Part shown: piece by piece, positions 46,306 to 54,781 of the stretch
Layout of the letters: the number at the start of each line of letters is the position of its first letter
Numbering within the stretch: the first letter of the stretch is position 1
Assembly (NCBI RefSeq): GCF_041770905.1
Contig: NZ_JBEUWX010000003.1
Coordinates: 272,196-336,195 of the forward strand
DNA from: Propionivibrio hellwigii
GTDB taxonomy: Bacteria > Pseudomonadota > Gammaproteobacteria > Burkholderiales > Rhodocyclaceae
Direction: 5' to 3'
DNA: 64,000 nt
Translations under genes and position numbers: made by a program
Notes under the pieces: generated by a model
What the model was told of the DNA's origin: nothing
The model's database searches: none
What the model saw: only the letters and a program-made list of their open reading frames with translations

Positions 46306-48402
46306 ATGAGCACATGCTCAATTAGCGACATTGCCCAGGCCCTAACCATCTCTAAACGATCCGCCGAGCGTCGGGCTATCAATGACTCGTGGCCGTATCA
46401 TGAGGCCCCTGTCCGCGGCGGTCGCATGCGCCTCTACGAGATCGACAAACTGCCCAAGGCCGTCCGTAATGCGATCAAACAGCACAAAATGCAGACGGAT
46501 GTGCTGCCCGCCTTGGTCTCTGAGATTACTGCTCCGCCCGTGGCGCAATGTAACGAGCTGTCATTAACGCACGATCAGCGCGCGATCCGCGACGCACGGT
46601 CGGGTATCCGCGCGGCGATCCATAAAACAATGGCCAATCTGGGATGCAGCCTGCATGAGGCATCGGTCAGCCTGATTTGTGACGCCCAGCGCGGCACGCT
46701 TGACCCCATATTGACGCGGATGCTGCATATCGCACGTGATCGCCGTGGCAGCTCACGCGGTGACTTGCCGACGCCGCGCACCCTGCGCCGCTGGCTGGAT
46801 GCCGACGATCTGGCACCGGGCATGCCGCAAAAGGATTTTGTCGTGCCGGTCTGGGCGCGGGCATTTTTGGCTCACTATCAACAGCCACAAAAACCAAGCC
46901 TGTCCGATGCCTACCGCCAGTTTGCTGCCGAGTATGCGGGCGATCTGCCGAGCGAGTGGCAGGTGCGCCGGTTTGTGGGCAAATTAGGGGCAGTAACCCG
47001 CGAGCGCGGACGCATGGGAGAGCGCGAGCTGCGCAACATCCAGCCATTTGTCCGCCGTGATTTTGCAGCCCTCTTGCCCAATGACATCTGGTCGCCTGAT
47101 GGACACACGTTTGACGCAGAGGTGCAGCATCCATTTACGGGCAAAGCGTTTCGGCCGGAGATCACAACATATATCGATATTGCTACCCGCCGGGCGGTCG
47201 GTTGGTCGGTAGATTTGGCCGAGTCGAGCATGGCCGTCGCGGATGCCCTGCGCTCCGCTGTCCAAAAACACGGCATCCCGGCCATGATCTACTCGGACAA
47301 CGGATCGGGGTACAAAAATGCCTACCTTGAGGATACAGCGCTTGGCTTGCTTGGCCGCCTGGGCATTACGGTACGTCACTCAATCCCTTATAACAGCCAG
47401 GCGCGCGGCGTCATTGAGCGCGCGCACCAGACAATCTGGGTGCGCTCGGCAAAACGGCTGCCGTCCTACATGGGGCATGTCATGGATCGCCAGGCGCGCC
47501 TTGCTCACTACAAATTAACGCGGGCGGCGATAAAACACGGTGGCGCTATGCCGCTCATGCCTTGGCAGCTCTTTGTCGAGTTTTGCGAGGAGGCCGTTGC
47601 CGCTTACAACGCCGCGCCGCACCGCTCTCTCGGCGGCGTCTCGCCCGATCTGTGCTGGCGCAATCATGAGGCGCGCGGCTGGTCGCCGATAAGGGTCGAG
47701 GGCGACGAGGTCATCACGCTGTTTAGGCCGCGCGTTGCTCGTACCCTGCGCCGAGGCGAAATACAAATATTTAATAACCTCTACTTTTGCCGCGAATTTG
47801 AGGAGCTTAACGGGTCGCTGGTGCATGTCGCCTTTGACATCCACGACCCCCGCTATGTGTGGGTCTATCTGCCGGATGGTCGGTTTATCGGTACGGCCGA
47901 GGTTAACGGCAACCGTCGCAATTACTACCCCGTTGCCGTTATCGAGCAGGCCCGCGACCAACGCGCCAAAGCGCGTTTGGCGCGCATCGACGTTAAGCGT
48001 GACGACATCCTCGACGAGCTGCACGGCGCGGCGGCAATTGAGGTAGCGCCGGCGCAAACCCTTGTCATTGGCGGTCGCGTTATTGAGGCTGCCGAGATCG
48101 ACCAAATGCTGATCGACGCGCCCGCCGAACCGCTCAATCTGCACGATGCGCCGGCGATGATTAACGCGGCGATGCCTCTTGAGACTGAGCAACCGGCCGC
48201 AAAACCGCCGCGCTCTGAGCGATCGGCCGAGGACAACTATGCGGAGTGGTGCGAGCTGCGACAACGCCAACAAAACGGCGAAATCCTGCGGGATGTGGAT
48301 GCCCGGTTTATCGAGACGTGGCCGACAACGATGCAGGGATCATCGCATCTGGATTATCTGGGATTGAGGCACCTCATCCCAAAAAAACAGGCCGCTGCGT
48401 AA
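46306..48402 (+). CDS. MuA-type DDE transposase
   Basis: A 698-residue transposase. The N-terminal part binds the phage ends and the operator-like enhancer. The catalytic core has Asp265 in SPDGHTFD, Asp331 in IYSDNGSGY and Glu371 in RGVIERAHQ, the DDE triad of Mu and retroviral integrases. A beta-barrel domain (HVAFDIHDPRYVWVYLPDG) follows, and the C-terminal region should contact MuB. Size is close to MuA (663). The gene is intact and shows no frameshift, so the early region may be functional. Confidence 0.96.
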   Translation: MSTCSISDIAQALTISKRSAERRAINDSWPYHEAPVRGGRMRLYEIDKLPKAVRNAIKQHKMQTDVLPALVSEITAPPVAQCNELSLTHDQRAIRDARSGIRAAIHKTMANLGCSLHEASVSLICDAQRGTLDPILTRMLHIARDRRGSSRGDLPTPRTLRRWLDADDLAPGMPQKDFVVPVWARAFLAHYQQPQKPSLSDAYRQFAAEYAGDLPSEWQVRRFVGKLGAVTRERGRMGERELRNIQPFVRRDFAALLPNDIWSPDGHTFDAEVQHPFTGKAFRPEITTYIDIATRRAVGWSVDLAESSMAVADALRSAVQKHGIPAMIYSDNGSGYKNAYLEDTALGLLGRLGITVRHSIPYNSQARGVIERAHQTIWVRSAKRLPSYMGHVMDRQARLAHYKLTRAAIKHGGAMPLMPWQLFVEFCEEAVAAYNAAPHRSLGGVSPDLCWRNHEARGWSPIRVEGDEVITLFRPRVARTLRRGEIQIFNNLYFCREFEELNGSLVHVAFDIHDPRYVWVYLPDGRFIGTAEVNGNRRNYYPVAVIEQARDQRAKARLARIDVKRDDILDELHGAAAIEVAPAQTLVIGGRVIEAAEIDQMLIDAPAEPLNLHDAPAMINAAMPLETEQPAAKPPRSERSAEDNYAEWCELRQRQQNGEILRDVDARFIETWPTTMQGSSHLDYLGLRHLIPKKQAAA

Positions 48403-48421
48403 TGCCAGATACGCAACGGCC
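48390..48421 (+). promoter_or_regulatory. Stem-loop over the transposase stop codon
   Basis: GGCCGCTGCGTA (48390-48401) pairs with TACGCAACGGCC (48410-48421) with one mismatch across an eight-base loop. The stop codon of the transposase lies in the left arm and loop. Only a weak T run follows, so attenuation or mRNA processing is as likely as termination. Confidence 0.6.
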
Positions 48422-48484
48422 GGTTTAGGGCGCAGGCTGGGACCAACAACCTGCAATTACTACGACAAACGGAGTTATTAAATT

Positions 48485-49198
48485 ATGACGCAAACAGCAA
48501 ATCTACACAACCTGAGCATTGTCCGGCAGTTTGCCCGGACGGCTGACCGCACGGCGGGCCTACCCGGCATTGCCGCGCTCTACGGCCCGGCCGGGTTTGG
48601 CAAAACCACCGCCTCAATGGCGGTGGCTAACGAGCACCGCGCTTACTTTGTCCAGATGCGCTCGGCTTGGACGCGCAAGACGCTCCTTGAAAAAATCCTG
48701 CTTGAGATCGGCATCAAACCGCTTGGCACGCTGCCAAAAATGCTTGACCAGATCACCGACCAACTCTCGGTCTCGCGCCGCCTGCTCATTATTGACGAGT
48801 TTGATTATGCCACCCACTCGGATGCCATGATCGAGCTGGTGCGCGACATCTACGAGGGGTCGCGCGGCTCGCTGCTCATTATCGGCGAGGAGATGTTGCC
48901 ACAAAAGCTCAAGCGCTGGGAGCGGTTCCATAGCCGCGTCCTCTCGTGGATCCCCGCGAGAGGCGTCACCGAAAAAGATGCACAGCTGCTGGTGCCGATC
49001 TACTGCCCGGGGGTCAAAGTACAGCCAGACTTGCTGCAACATCTGGTCAGCATCTCGCACGGATCGGTGCGCCGGGTATGCGTCAATCTCCACCAGATCA
49101 AAGAGACGGCGGGGATGGAGGGATGGCAGTCGGTCGGCATGGCCGAGTGGGGTGAACGCCCGCTCTACACGGGCGAAGCGCCGCGCAGGGGGGCGTAA
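48485..49198 (+). CDS. MuB-like AAA+ ATPase, target DNA activator
   Basis: A 237-residue ATPase with Walker A ALYGPAGFGKTTAS (about residues 32-45) and Walker B LLIIDEFDYA (Asp104). A sensor-like region, EEMLPQKLKRWERFHSRVLSW, follows. It resembles the AAA protein paired with MuA in B3-like transposable phages, which selects target DNA and confers immunity. It lies 82 bases after the transposase. Confidence 0.92.
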   Translation: MTQTANLHNLSIVRQFARTADRTAGLPGIAALYGPAGFGKTTASMAVANEHRAYFVQMRSAWTRKTLLEKILLEIGIKPLGTLPKMLDQITDQLSVSRRLLIIDEFDYATHSDAMIELVRDIYEGSRGSLLIIGEEMLPQKLKRWERFHSRVLSWIPARGVTEKDAQLLVPIYCPGVKVQPDLLQHLVSISHGSVRRVCVNLHQIKETAGMEGWQSVGMAEWGERPLYTGEAPRRGA

Positions 49199-49200
49199 TC

Positions 49201-49827
49201 GTGCGCAAACCTGTAACTACCTATGCCGGCGGCAAAGGGCCGCGCCAGCGCGTTTGGGAGGCCATCCGCGCCCAGCGTGACGCCGAGTGGACGCGCGTGC
49301 AGATCGCAGGTCTCTCCGGGATCGACGGCAGCACATTGTCAAGTTACATCCAGTCACTCGAGCACGCAGGCATCGTCAAAATGGTGCGTCAGACACCGGG
49401 CGCACGCAAACATTATCGACTCATTAACGATGAGGGCGTCGAGGCCCCGCGCCTACGCACAGACGGCTCGCGCTGCACGCGAGGACTTGTGCAGGAGCAG
49501 ATGTGGCGGACGCTGCGCATGATGCGAGGAGACACCAATGCCCGCGAGCTTGCAGCGCACGCCAGCACGCCGCGCATCCCTGTGGCGTTTGGCACTGCTA
49601 ACGAGTACCTCAAAACCCTCAAAAAAGCTGGCTATCTCGAGGTGACTTTGCCTGGCAAGGGCGTGTCGGCCCAGCGTTGCGCGCTCGCGCGTTACCGCCT
49701 GATCTCCTCGTGCAACACCGGGCCGAGGCCGCCGGTCATCTGCAAGACACGGACGGTCTACGACCCCAACGTCGACAAGATCGTCTGGCAAGCGCCGGTC
49801 TCTGATGAGGACGCGATCTATGGCTGA
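49201..49827 (+). CDS. Phage protein with two winged-helix-like segments
   Basis: Starts at GTG 49201, three bases after the previous stop. The 208-residue protein has two similar helical-wing blocks, about residues 15-75 (VWEAIRAQRDAEWTRVQIAGL-SGIDGSTLSSYI) and 95-165 (EQMWRTLRMM...TANEYLKTLKKAGYLEV). Both look like DNA-binding winged helices that sense chain order in other proteins. The family was not recognised; the role may be transcription control in the early region. Confidence 0.6.
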   Translation: MRKPVTTYAGGKGPRQRVWEAIRAQRDAEWTRVQIAGLSGIDGSTLSSYIQSLEHAGIVKMVRQTPGARKHYRLINDEGVEAPRLRTDGSRCTRGLVQEQMWRTLRMMRGDTNARELAAHASTPRIPVAFGTANEYLKTLKKAGYLEVTLPGKGVSAQRCALARYRLISSCNTGPRPPVICKTRTVYDPNVDKIVWQAPVSDEDAIYG

Positions 49828-50164
49828 GACCATTACTGATCGCCGCGCGTTTGCGCAGCAACTGCTCGCCGATGCCGTCCGCGCGCATCCGCGCGGCAAA
49901 GCAGGGGTGGCGGCGCAGCTGGGCGTATGCCGGTCGCTGCTCTCCCGCACGCTCTCGCCTAACGACAAGCTGGATCTGTCCGAGCCGATGATCCAGCGGG
50001 TAATTGACTGCCTGCACACCATCCCGGTGTGTCCGGCAACCGGCGAGCCGATTGCCTACAGCGATTGCCGGCGTATCTCCTCGGGGCCTGCCCCCAGCCA
50101 CAACCCCTACAAAATGACCATCTGGGTGCGTTGCCACACGTGCCCAAACAAACATGCGGAGTAA
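49820..50164 (+). CDS. Small HTH-like phage protein
   Basis: A 114-residue protein. Residues about 20-70, GKAGVAAQLGVCRSLLSRTLSPND, look like a helix-turn-helix, and the tail has four Cys (CPATGEP..., RCHTCPNKH) that could bind zinc. Start ATG overlaps the previous gene by eight bases. No family name can be given. Confidence 0.6.
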   Translation: MAETITDRRAFAQQLLADAVRAHPRGKAGVAAQLGVCRSLLSRTLSPNDKLDLSEPMIQRVIDCLHTIPVCPATGEPIAYSDCRRISSGPAPSHNPYKMTIWVRCHTCPNKHAE

Positions 50165-50166
50165 TC

Positions 50167-50613
50167 ATGATGCAAACCAACACCAATACACAAACCCTCA
50201 TTAAAAATGAGATTGCCGCGTTGCATAACATCCAGCAAAACATAGGCGCTGAGCCGACCAACTGGATACGCTGCATGTATAGCGATGAGCGCTGCTACTG
50301 CATAGAGCATCCCACAGGTAAAAATCTGCTGGCCGTCTGCTTGGACCTATATGACTGGCAGCGCGGAGGCTGCTTTGTCGAGGGGTTTGATGATGATGCC
50401 TATTTTAGGGATGCGCTCCGCCTATCGGTAACCCCCGCCAACAAACAGGCCTACAAAAAGACCTGGTCGGCCGTGCGTGCGCTGCTAAATGGCCGCACGG
50501 TTGTCCTGGGCGGATACTGCATTGATGCGGCGGCGCACCTGGCCGCAGCCAAAAAAACGCAATACGGATTTGAGCCGTACGAAATCAACCTGGCTCCGGA
50601 GGTGCTGCAATGA
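50167..50613 (+). CDS. Uncharacterised phage protein
   Basis: 148 residues, without a recognised domain. It has a mixed alpha/beta composition, Cys at several positions and Trp-Ile-Arg-Cys near residue 37. The start at 50167 follows the previous stop by two bases; the next gene overlaps its stop (ATGA). I see no basis for a function. Confidence 0.5.
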   Translation: MMQTNTNTQTLIKNEIAALHNIQQNIGAEPTNWIRCMYSDERCYCIEHPTGKNLLAVCLDLYDWQRGGCFVEGFDDDAYFRDALRLSVTPANKQAYKKTWSAVRALLNGRTVVLGGYCIDAAAHLAAAKKTQYGFEPYEINLAPEVLQ

Positions 50614-50954
50614 CCCACACATCTCTACGCGCCCGCCGGACACGCATGCTACAGCGCCGTGCCGCCACAAAAGGTTTTGTCGTGTCCGATGCGTTTGACG
50701 CCTTGAGCCGTCTTAAAAAATCAACAGAGTGGCTGAGATCACACGGTATCCGGGTTTTGGGTTACTCGGTGATTTTGGATATCGGCGAGCCGCCGGACAT
50801 TATGGTCCAGTCCGGCCCAAAAACGTTTGCCTTGTTTGCTGGGGAGTACATGCGGCGCTCAGTAGGCCGGACCGTCGATGGCGAGGTTGCCGATTTTGAG
50901 GCGGACGACCGTAAAAATGGCGTGCGCATCAACTGGACGGAGGTGACGGCATGA
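50610..50954 (+). CDS. Uncharacterised phage protein
   Basis: 114 residues with a very basic N-terminus (RARRTRMLQRRAATKG) and a C-terminal half rich in Val and Asp. Overlaps the previous stop by four bases and the next start by four (ATGA), so it is part of one tight operon. No motif recognised. Confidence 0.5.
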   Translation: MTHTSLRARRTRMLQRRAATKGFVVSDAFDALSRLKKSTEWLRSHGIRVLGYSVILDIGEPPDIMVQSGPKTFALFAGEYMRRSVGRTVDGEVADFEADDRKNGVRINWTEVTA

Positions 50955-51193
50955 GCAGCATTACCCACATTGCCGACGTGCGCCGTACACCACGTGTGCT
51001 TAATGATGGTTACATCTGGCGCTTGCGTGAGGCTAACGAGGCCGTGCGTCAACTACGCGCGATGGGGTGCCATATCCAGCACGTGGCGGTCGGACAGGCC
51101 AATCTCCCCAGCGAGATCGTTGTCGATCACAACCCGCACCGCCGCCTGATCGGCTGCGAGAGCGTGCATGTCACCTGCGGAGGTCGGCTATGA
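50951..51193 (+). CDS. Uncharacterised phage protein
   Basis: 80 residues; begins MSSITHIADVRRTPRVLNDGYIWRL, a basic segment with two short strands predicted after it. The stop overlaps the start of the next gene (ATGA). No family recognised. Confidence 0.45.
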   Translation: MSSITHIADVRRTPRVLNDGYIWRLREANEAVRQLRAMGCHIQHVAVGQANLPSEIVVDHNPHRRLIGCESVHVTCGGRL

Positions 51194-51444
51194 GTCTGTT
51201 GAGCATCCAGCTCGCTCAACTTGTAAATGAGCGCTCGCTTGCCGATCAGATCCTCGACATCCTGGAGCGATCCGCAAAACCGCTGAGCATCTACCAGCTT
51301 GCGAGGCGGTTGCAGTACGACAGTGCGCTGATTGACCGGGAGATCAAACGTCTATACCGGGCAGGGCGTATTGATTGTGCCCGCAAAAACTCCCGACAAC
51401 ACTACTGTCTGTATCAATACGCCCAACAACCCACAACCACATAG
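51190..51444 (+). CDS. Small winged-helix-like phage protein
   Basis: 84 residues. LADQILDILERSAKPLSIYQLARRLQYDSALIDREIKRLYRAGRIDC matches the pattern of a winged-helix DNA-binding domain (helix, helix, recognition helix, wing). Probably a transcription-related early protein; no family name can be supported. Confidence 0.6.
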   Translation: MSLLSIQLAQLVNERSLADQILDILERSAKPLSIYQLARRLQYDSALIDREIKRLYRAGRIDCARKNSRQHYCLYQYAQQPTTT

Positions 51445-51453
51445 GAGGCCGAT

Positions 51454-51678
51454 ATGGCTACAAAAGTTACCACCATCCCCGCGTCTGGCGACCAGATTTC
51501 GCCGGACGCCATACCGCCCGAGGAGATTGGGGGCGAGTGCAAGTTTGTCCTGCACGACGATATGCGAATAACATTTTTCTGCGACGGCGAGGCCGTGCTA
51601 ACGATCCCCGAATCGGTTACCGCGCGCCTCGGCAGAATGCTCCAGGGGATGCGTTTTGATACTTTTTATTTGTCTTGA
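51454..51678 (+). CDS. Uncharacterised small phage protein
   Basis: 74 residues; start ATG 51454 follows AGGAGG at about 51444-51449. Strongly strand-forming (FVLHDDMRITFFCDGEAVLTIP). The next gene, gam, begins 13 bases downstream. Function unknown. Confidence 0.5.
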   Translation: MATKVTTIPASGDQISPDAIPPEEIGGECKFVLHDDMRITFFCDGEAVLTIPESVTARLGRMLQGMRFDTFYLS

Positions 51679-51691
51679 TGAGGGGCAACAC

Positions 51692-52204
51692 ATGAGAAAG
51701 ACCAAAACCGCCGCGATTGTCCATGCCTGCCAGTCACGCGAGCAGACGATTGAGGCTATCAGCGAGTTAGGCGCGGCCCAGCGCGAGCTGCTGCGTCTCA
51801 ACACTGAGATCAACGACGCGCTGGCCGAGGCTACGGCCATGCGTCAGGACAAGATCGACGCGCTCAAACAACGTATCGAGGGGCTGACTGAGGGTATCGC
51901 CACCTGGTGCGCCGCCAACCGCGCGGCGCTATGTCCGGGCGGCGGCAAGACCGCCAACCTCGTGACCGGCGAGGTCTCGTGGCGGCAGCGCCCGCCGTCG
52001 GTGTCGATCCGGGCGGCGGACAAAGTGCTGGATAAGCTGCGCGCCCTCGGCCTGCATCGGTTTATCCGCACGGCGGAAACGCCAAATAAAGAGGCGATGC
52101 TGGCCGAGCCGGCCGCGGTTGCGGGCATCGCAGGCATCAGCATTGTTACAGGCGTTGAGGATTTTACGATCGCGCCCTTTGAGGTCGATATACAGGAGGC
52201 ATAA
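51692..52204 (+). CDS. gam: Gam-like host-nuclease inhibitor
   Basis: A 170-residue protein: a long N-terminal coiled coil (AQRELLRLNTEINDALAEATAM) then a C-terminal domain (VSWRQRPPSVSI, DKVLDKLRALGLHRFIRTAETPNKEAMLAEP). This matches Mu Gam, which binds linear DNA ends and protects them from RecBCD-type nucleases, and resembles bacterial Ku. ATG at 51692 follows a GAGGGG ribosome-binding site. Confidence 0.9.
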   Translation: MRKTKTAAIVHACQSREQTIEAISELGAAQRELLRLNTEINDALAEATAMRQDKIDALKQRIEGLTEGIATWCAANRAALCPGGGKTANLVTGEVSWRQRPPSVSIRAADKVLDKLRALGLHRFIRTAETPNKEAMLAEPAAVAGIAGISIVTGVEDFTIAPFEVDIQEA

Positions 52205-52420
52205 ATGACAAGCCAGCCAAACACACAAGCGCCAAAGGCGACGATCACGATCACTGAGGGCGCAGATGGCATCATCCGGATTAACTTGCGCTGCACACCG
52301 CGCTGCGATCCCGACGACCCTCATCTGGTGCATGTGACAGCCTTACGCATGGTCAATCTCGTATATCAAGATGGGGGGAAGATTGTCAGCGCTGGCGTCG
52401 CGCCCAAGGAGGACGAGTGA
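52205..52420 (+). CDS. Uncharacterised small phage protein
   Basis: 71 residues, starting right after the gam stop. Contains ITITEGADGIIRINLRCTPRC and ends in a charged tail. The stop overlaps the next ATG by one base (TGATG). No family recognised. Confidence 0.45.
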   Translation: MTSQPNTQAPKATITITEGADGIIRINLRCTPRCDPDDPHLVHVTALRMVNLVYQDGGKIVSAGVAPKEDE

Positions 52421-52791
52421 TGGACGACACCCGCGACATGCGCCGCCGCATTATCACAACAGCCGTTAAAAGGGCGTTGCTCAAAGATCGCCCCGAACTT
52501 GACGATGCGGCGCTGGCAGGCGCGATGATTGAGGTGATTATCTCCACGCAAGACACCTCGCCCACTAGCCTGCCGCTCATGTTTTGCATCCTCACCGAGC
52601 TGGCCGGGCGTGTCATCAAACAACTGCCTGCGCCGACGCGGTGCGATGACAACGGCAGGCCGCTTTATAACGTGACCGAGGCTGCGCGCGCCCTCGGCCT
52701 CACTGACGCCGAGACCGACCGGGTACGTGACTATCTGCGTGATAAGGGCGTACAGAGCGCTGACCCAGCGCAGACCCACACCCTCAACTAA
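52420..52791 (+). CDS. Uncharacterised phage protein
   Basis: 123 residues. Helical N-terminus, then VTEAARALGLTDAETDRVRDYLRDKG, which looks like a short helix pair. No family recognised; the segment resembles DNA- or protein-binding helices of several unrelated families. Confidence 0.45.
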   Translation: MDDTRDMRRRIITTAVKRALLKDRPELDDAALAGAMIEVIISTQDTSPTSLPLMFCILTELAGRVIKQLPAPTRCDDNGRPLYNVTEAARALGLTDAETDRVRDYLRDKGVQSADPAQTHTLN

Positions 52792-52821
52792 CCCGTTTTT
52801 AACCCAAAAAAGGAGAGCAAT

Positions 52822-53136
52822 ATGAAAAATGAGAAACACTTAAAACTGACGCAAAACGATTTTATCAGCGCTGTTGCCGAGATGAGCAGCACCTCAAAAG
52901 TCACTGCAAAGCAGGTCATTAACGCGGCATCTTACGTTATCAGCCAATCACTGCGTGAGGGCTGTGAGGTGCCGTTTTCGGGGCTCGGCAAATTCTCGGT
53001 GCGCGAGCGTGCAGCGCGCACCGGGCGCAACCCCGCAACGGGCGAAACCATGACCATCCCCGCCAAAAAACAACCCAAATTTACGCCAAGCGCCACGTTA
53101 AAAGCGATGGTCGCAGGGCAAGAGGAGGATCAATGA
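52822..53136 (+). CDS. HU-family DNA-binding protein
   Basis: A 104-residue histone-like protein: LTQNDFISAVAEMSSTSKVTAKQVINAASYVISQSL is the helical half, GLGKFSVRERAARTGRNPATGETMTIPAKK the DNA-gripping beta arm with the conserved RNP(A)TG. HU/IHF proteins bend DNA in Mu transpososomes. A phage-encoded copy is common in this phage group. The ATG at 52822 has AAGGAGAG upstream. Confidence 0.92.
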   Translation: MKNEKHLKLTQNDFISAVAEMSSTSKVTAKQVINAASYVISQSLREGCEVPFSGLGKFSVRERAARTGRNPATGETMTIPAKKQPKFTPSATLKAMVAGQEEDQ

Positions 53137-53279
53137 TGGGTGATTTTAAATACGGCGTACTGGCCGATTTTTTGGGCGAGCACTGGTCCCGTTTTGTCGG
53201 TTTTGCCAACCAGCACGGGGTAAGCGAGGACGAGTGCGAGGCGCTCATCAAAGCCCTGGAGCAACAGGCTGGCAGATAG
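53133..53279 (+). CDS. Small uncharacterised phage protein (48 aa)
   Basis: MMGDFKYGVLADFLGEHWSR and then a short helical end, EDECEALIKALEQQ. The ATG at 53133 overlaps the HU stop and has GAGGA about seven bases upstream. Too short to classify; coding potential is supported by the overlap and ribosome-binding site. Confidence 0.5.
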   Translation: MMGDFKYGVLADFLGEHWSRFVGFANQHGVSEDECEALIKALEQQAGR

Positions 53280-53347
53280 CCGGTTCGACGGCGCTTGGAT
53301 TAACGCCAAGCGCCGTCCGGCAGGCTGTTTAACGAGGAGGACAAACA

Positions 53348-53434
53348 ATGACAGACGCAAATCTGATTGATTTTGTGGTGTGGTGCGCGCTGCCGCTGTG
53401 CATCGCGCTGATCGGCTGGATGATGTCGGAGTAA
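53348..53434 (+). CDS. Single-span membrane peptide (28 aa)
   Basis: The peptide has one hydrophobic helix (FVVWCALPLCIALIGWMM) and a good AGGAGG ribosome-binding site about eight bases before the ATG at 53348. The next gene starts four bases later. Probably a tiny phage membrane protein. Confidence 0.45.
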   Translation: MTDANLIDFVVWCALPLCIALIGWMMSE

Positions 53435-53438
53435 TAAC

Positions 53439-53975
53439 GTGGACAAATCGGTTGTCAGTGCGCATCAGCCCATACTCGACCCCTGTTGCGGCAGCCGCAT
53501 GATGTGGCTTGATCGTAAAAATCCGCGGGTAATTTTTGGTGACATCCGCCGCCAAAAAATTACCGTCACGGATAGGAGTCATGGCAATCCTGACGGCACG
53601 CGCATACTGATGATCGAGCCGGATGTACTGCTGGATTTTAGGAGCCTGCCGTATCCGGACGGGCAATTTAGGCTAGTGGTTTTTGATCCGCCGCATCTTG
53701 TCCGCGCCGGCGCAAAAAGCTGGCTGGCCGCCAAATACGGCAAGCTATCGGATAACTGGCGTGATGACATCAGACAGGGGTTTGCCGAGTGCCTGCGCGT
53801 GCTCGGGCACGGCGGCATCCTGATTTTTAAGTGGAGCGAGGCGCAGATAAAAGTAAAAGATGTGCTGGCGCTGTGCCCGGTTGAGCCGCTGTTTGGACAC
53901 ATTAGCGGCCGTAAGGGATTAACGCATTGGCTCGTATTTATGCGGCATATGGATACGGATGGAGATGGGGAGTGA
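53439..53975 (+). CDS. Phage DNA/SAM-dependent methyltransferase-like protein
   Basis: A 178-residue protein with the two anchor motifs of amino-methyltransferases: ILDPCCGSRMMW (SAM-binding, DPxxGS) and VVFDPPHLV (the DPPH/Y catalytic motif). FKWSEAQIKV near the C-terminus fits the family. It probably modifies adenine or cytosine in phage DNA, perhaps against restriction. The GTG at 53439 lies four bases after the previous stop. Specificity is unknown. Confidence 0.75.
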   Translation: MDKSVVSAHQPILDPCCGSRMMWLDRKNPRVIFGDIRRQKITVTDRSHGNPDGTRILMIEPDVLLDFRSLPYPDGQFRLVVFDPPHLVRAGAKSWLAAKYGKLSDNWRDDIRQGFAECLRVLGHGGILIFKWSEAQIKVKDVLALCPVEPLFGHISGRKGLTHWLVFMRHMDTDGDGE

Positions 53976-53976
53976 C

Positions 53977-54231
53977 ATGGGTAAATCGATTATCTACACA
54001 CATAAGGGTTGGTTTGGGCTGTGCCCGATCTACCTTGCCGAGATTGACTCTCCCGCGCCTTATTGCGATCCGCGGCACTGGTCGCTCGCCTGGCTGATGA
54101 CGGTGAGCGATGCAATCTACGGCCTTTGTTTTTGGCTTTGCAGCTGCATCAACCCGGATTATGAGCCGGCCTGGCCGTTGTTTGTCAGCGCCCCCCTAAA
54201 AACCCCGATCATCCGTACCCGCGAGGATTGA
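53977..54231 (+). CDS. Uncharacterised phage protein with hydrophobic centre
   Basis: 84 residues; begins MGKSIIYTHKGWFGLCPIYLAEI, and has a Cys/Trp-rich centre (LAWLMTVSDAIYGLCFWLCSCI) that may be a membrane segment. It lies between the methyltransferase and a frameshifted gene. Function unknown. Confidence 0.5.
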   Translation: MGKSIIYTHKGWFGLCPIYLAEIDSPAPYCDPRHWSLAWLMTVSDAIYGLCFWLCSCINPDYEPAWPLFVSAPLKTPIIRTRED

Positions 54232-54235
54232 TGAC

Positions 54236-54779
54236 ATGCAAGAGCGACCCATCCTTTTTTCGGCGCCGATGGTGCGCGCCATCCTGGGCGGACATAAGAC
54301 GCAGACGAGGCGACCAGTCAAACCAATGAAGCACCCGTATGGAGAGTGGTTATCTGTTGAGGAGGTTGTCGGCGAAATAAAAGCGGGGACGGGTGCTGTA
54401 AATTGCCCGCTTGGTCGCAAAGGCGACCGGCTATGGGTGCGTGAGGCGTTCCACTCCTATCACTGGGATGTCCCTCGCGTTGTTTATCGTGCGGACGGCG
54501 AACATCGGCGGGTGCGTACGCAATTTATGACGTACGAAGTGGGGGCGCTGGACGCCATCAATCCACATGCCGCGCTGGGCTAGCCGGATCAGTCTGGAAA
54601 TCACCGGCGTGCGTATCGAGCATCTACAGGACATTAGCGCGGCGGACTGCCTGGCAGAGGGCGTAGCGCCAACCGACGACCCGGTCGCCGAGTACCGCAG
54701 CTTTTGGGAGGCCCTCTACGGCGCCGGATCGTGGGCCGCAAACCCGCACGTGTTTGTAATCGAGTTTGTGAGGGTGTGA
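54236..54779 (+). pseudogene. Phage protein of the IFSAPMVRA...TRR type, split by a frameshift
   Basis: The first part (RPILFSAPMVRAILGGHKTQTRRPVKP ... GDRLWVREAFHSYHW) and the second (RWTPSIHMPRWASRISLEITG ... AANPHVFVIEFVRV) are the two halves of one familiar phage protein of unknown role. The first frame stops at 54583 and the second opens before 54546; the change of frame falls at a run of five G's (54541-54545). A one-base insertion or deletion there would restore one protein of about 180 residues. Confidence 0.75.
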
Positions 54780-54781
54780 CT

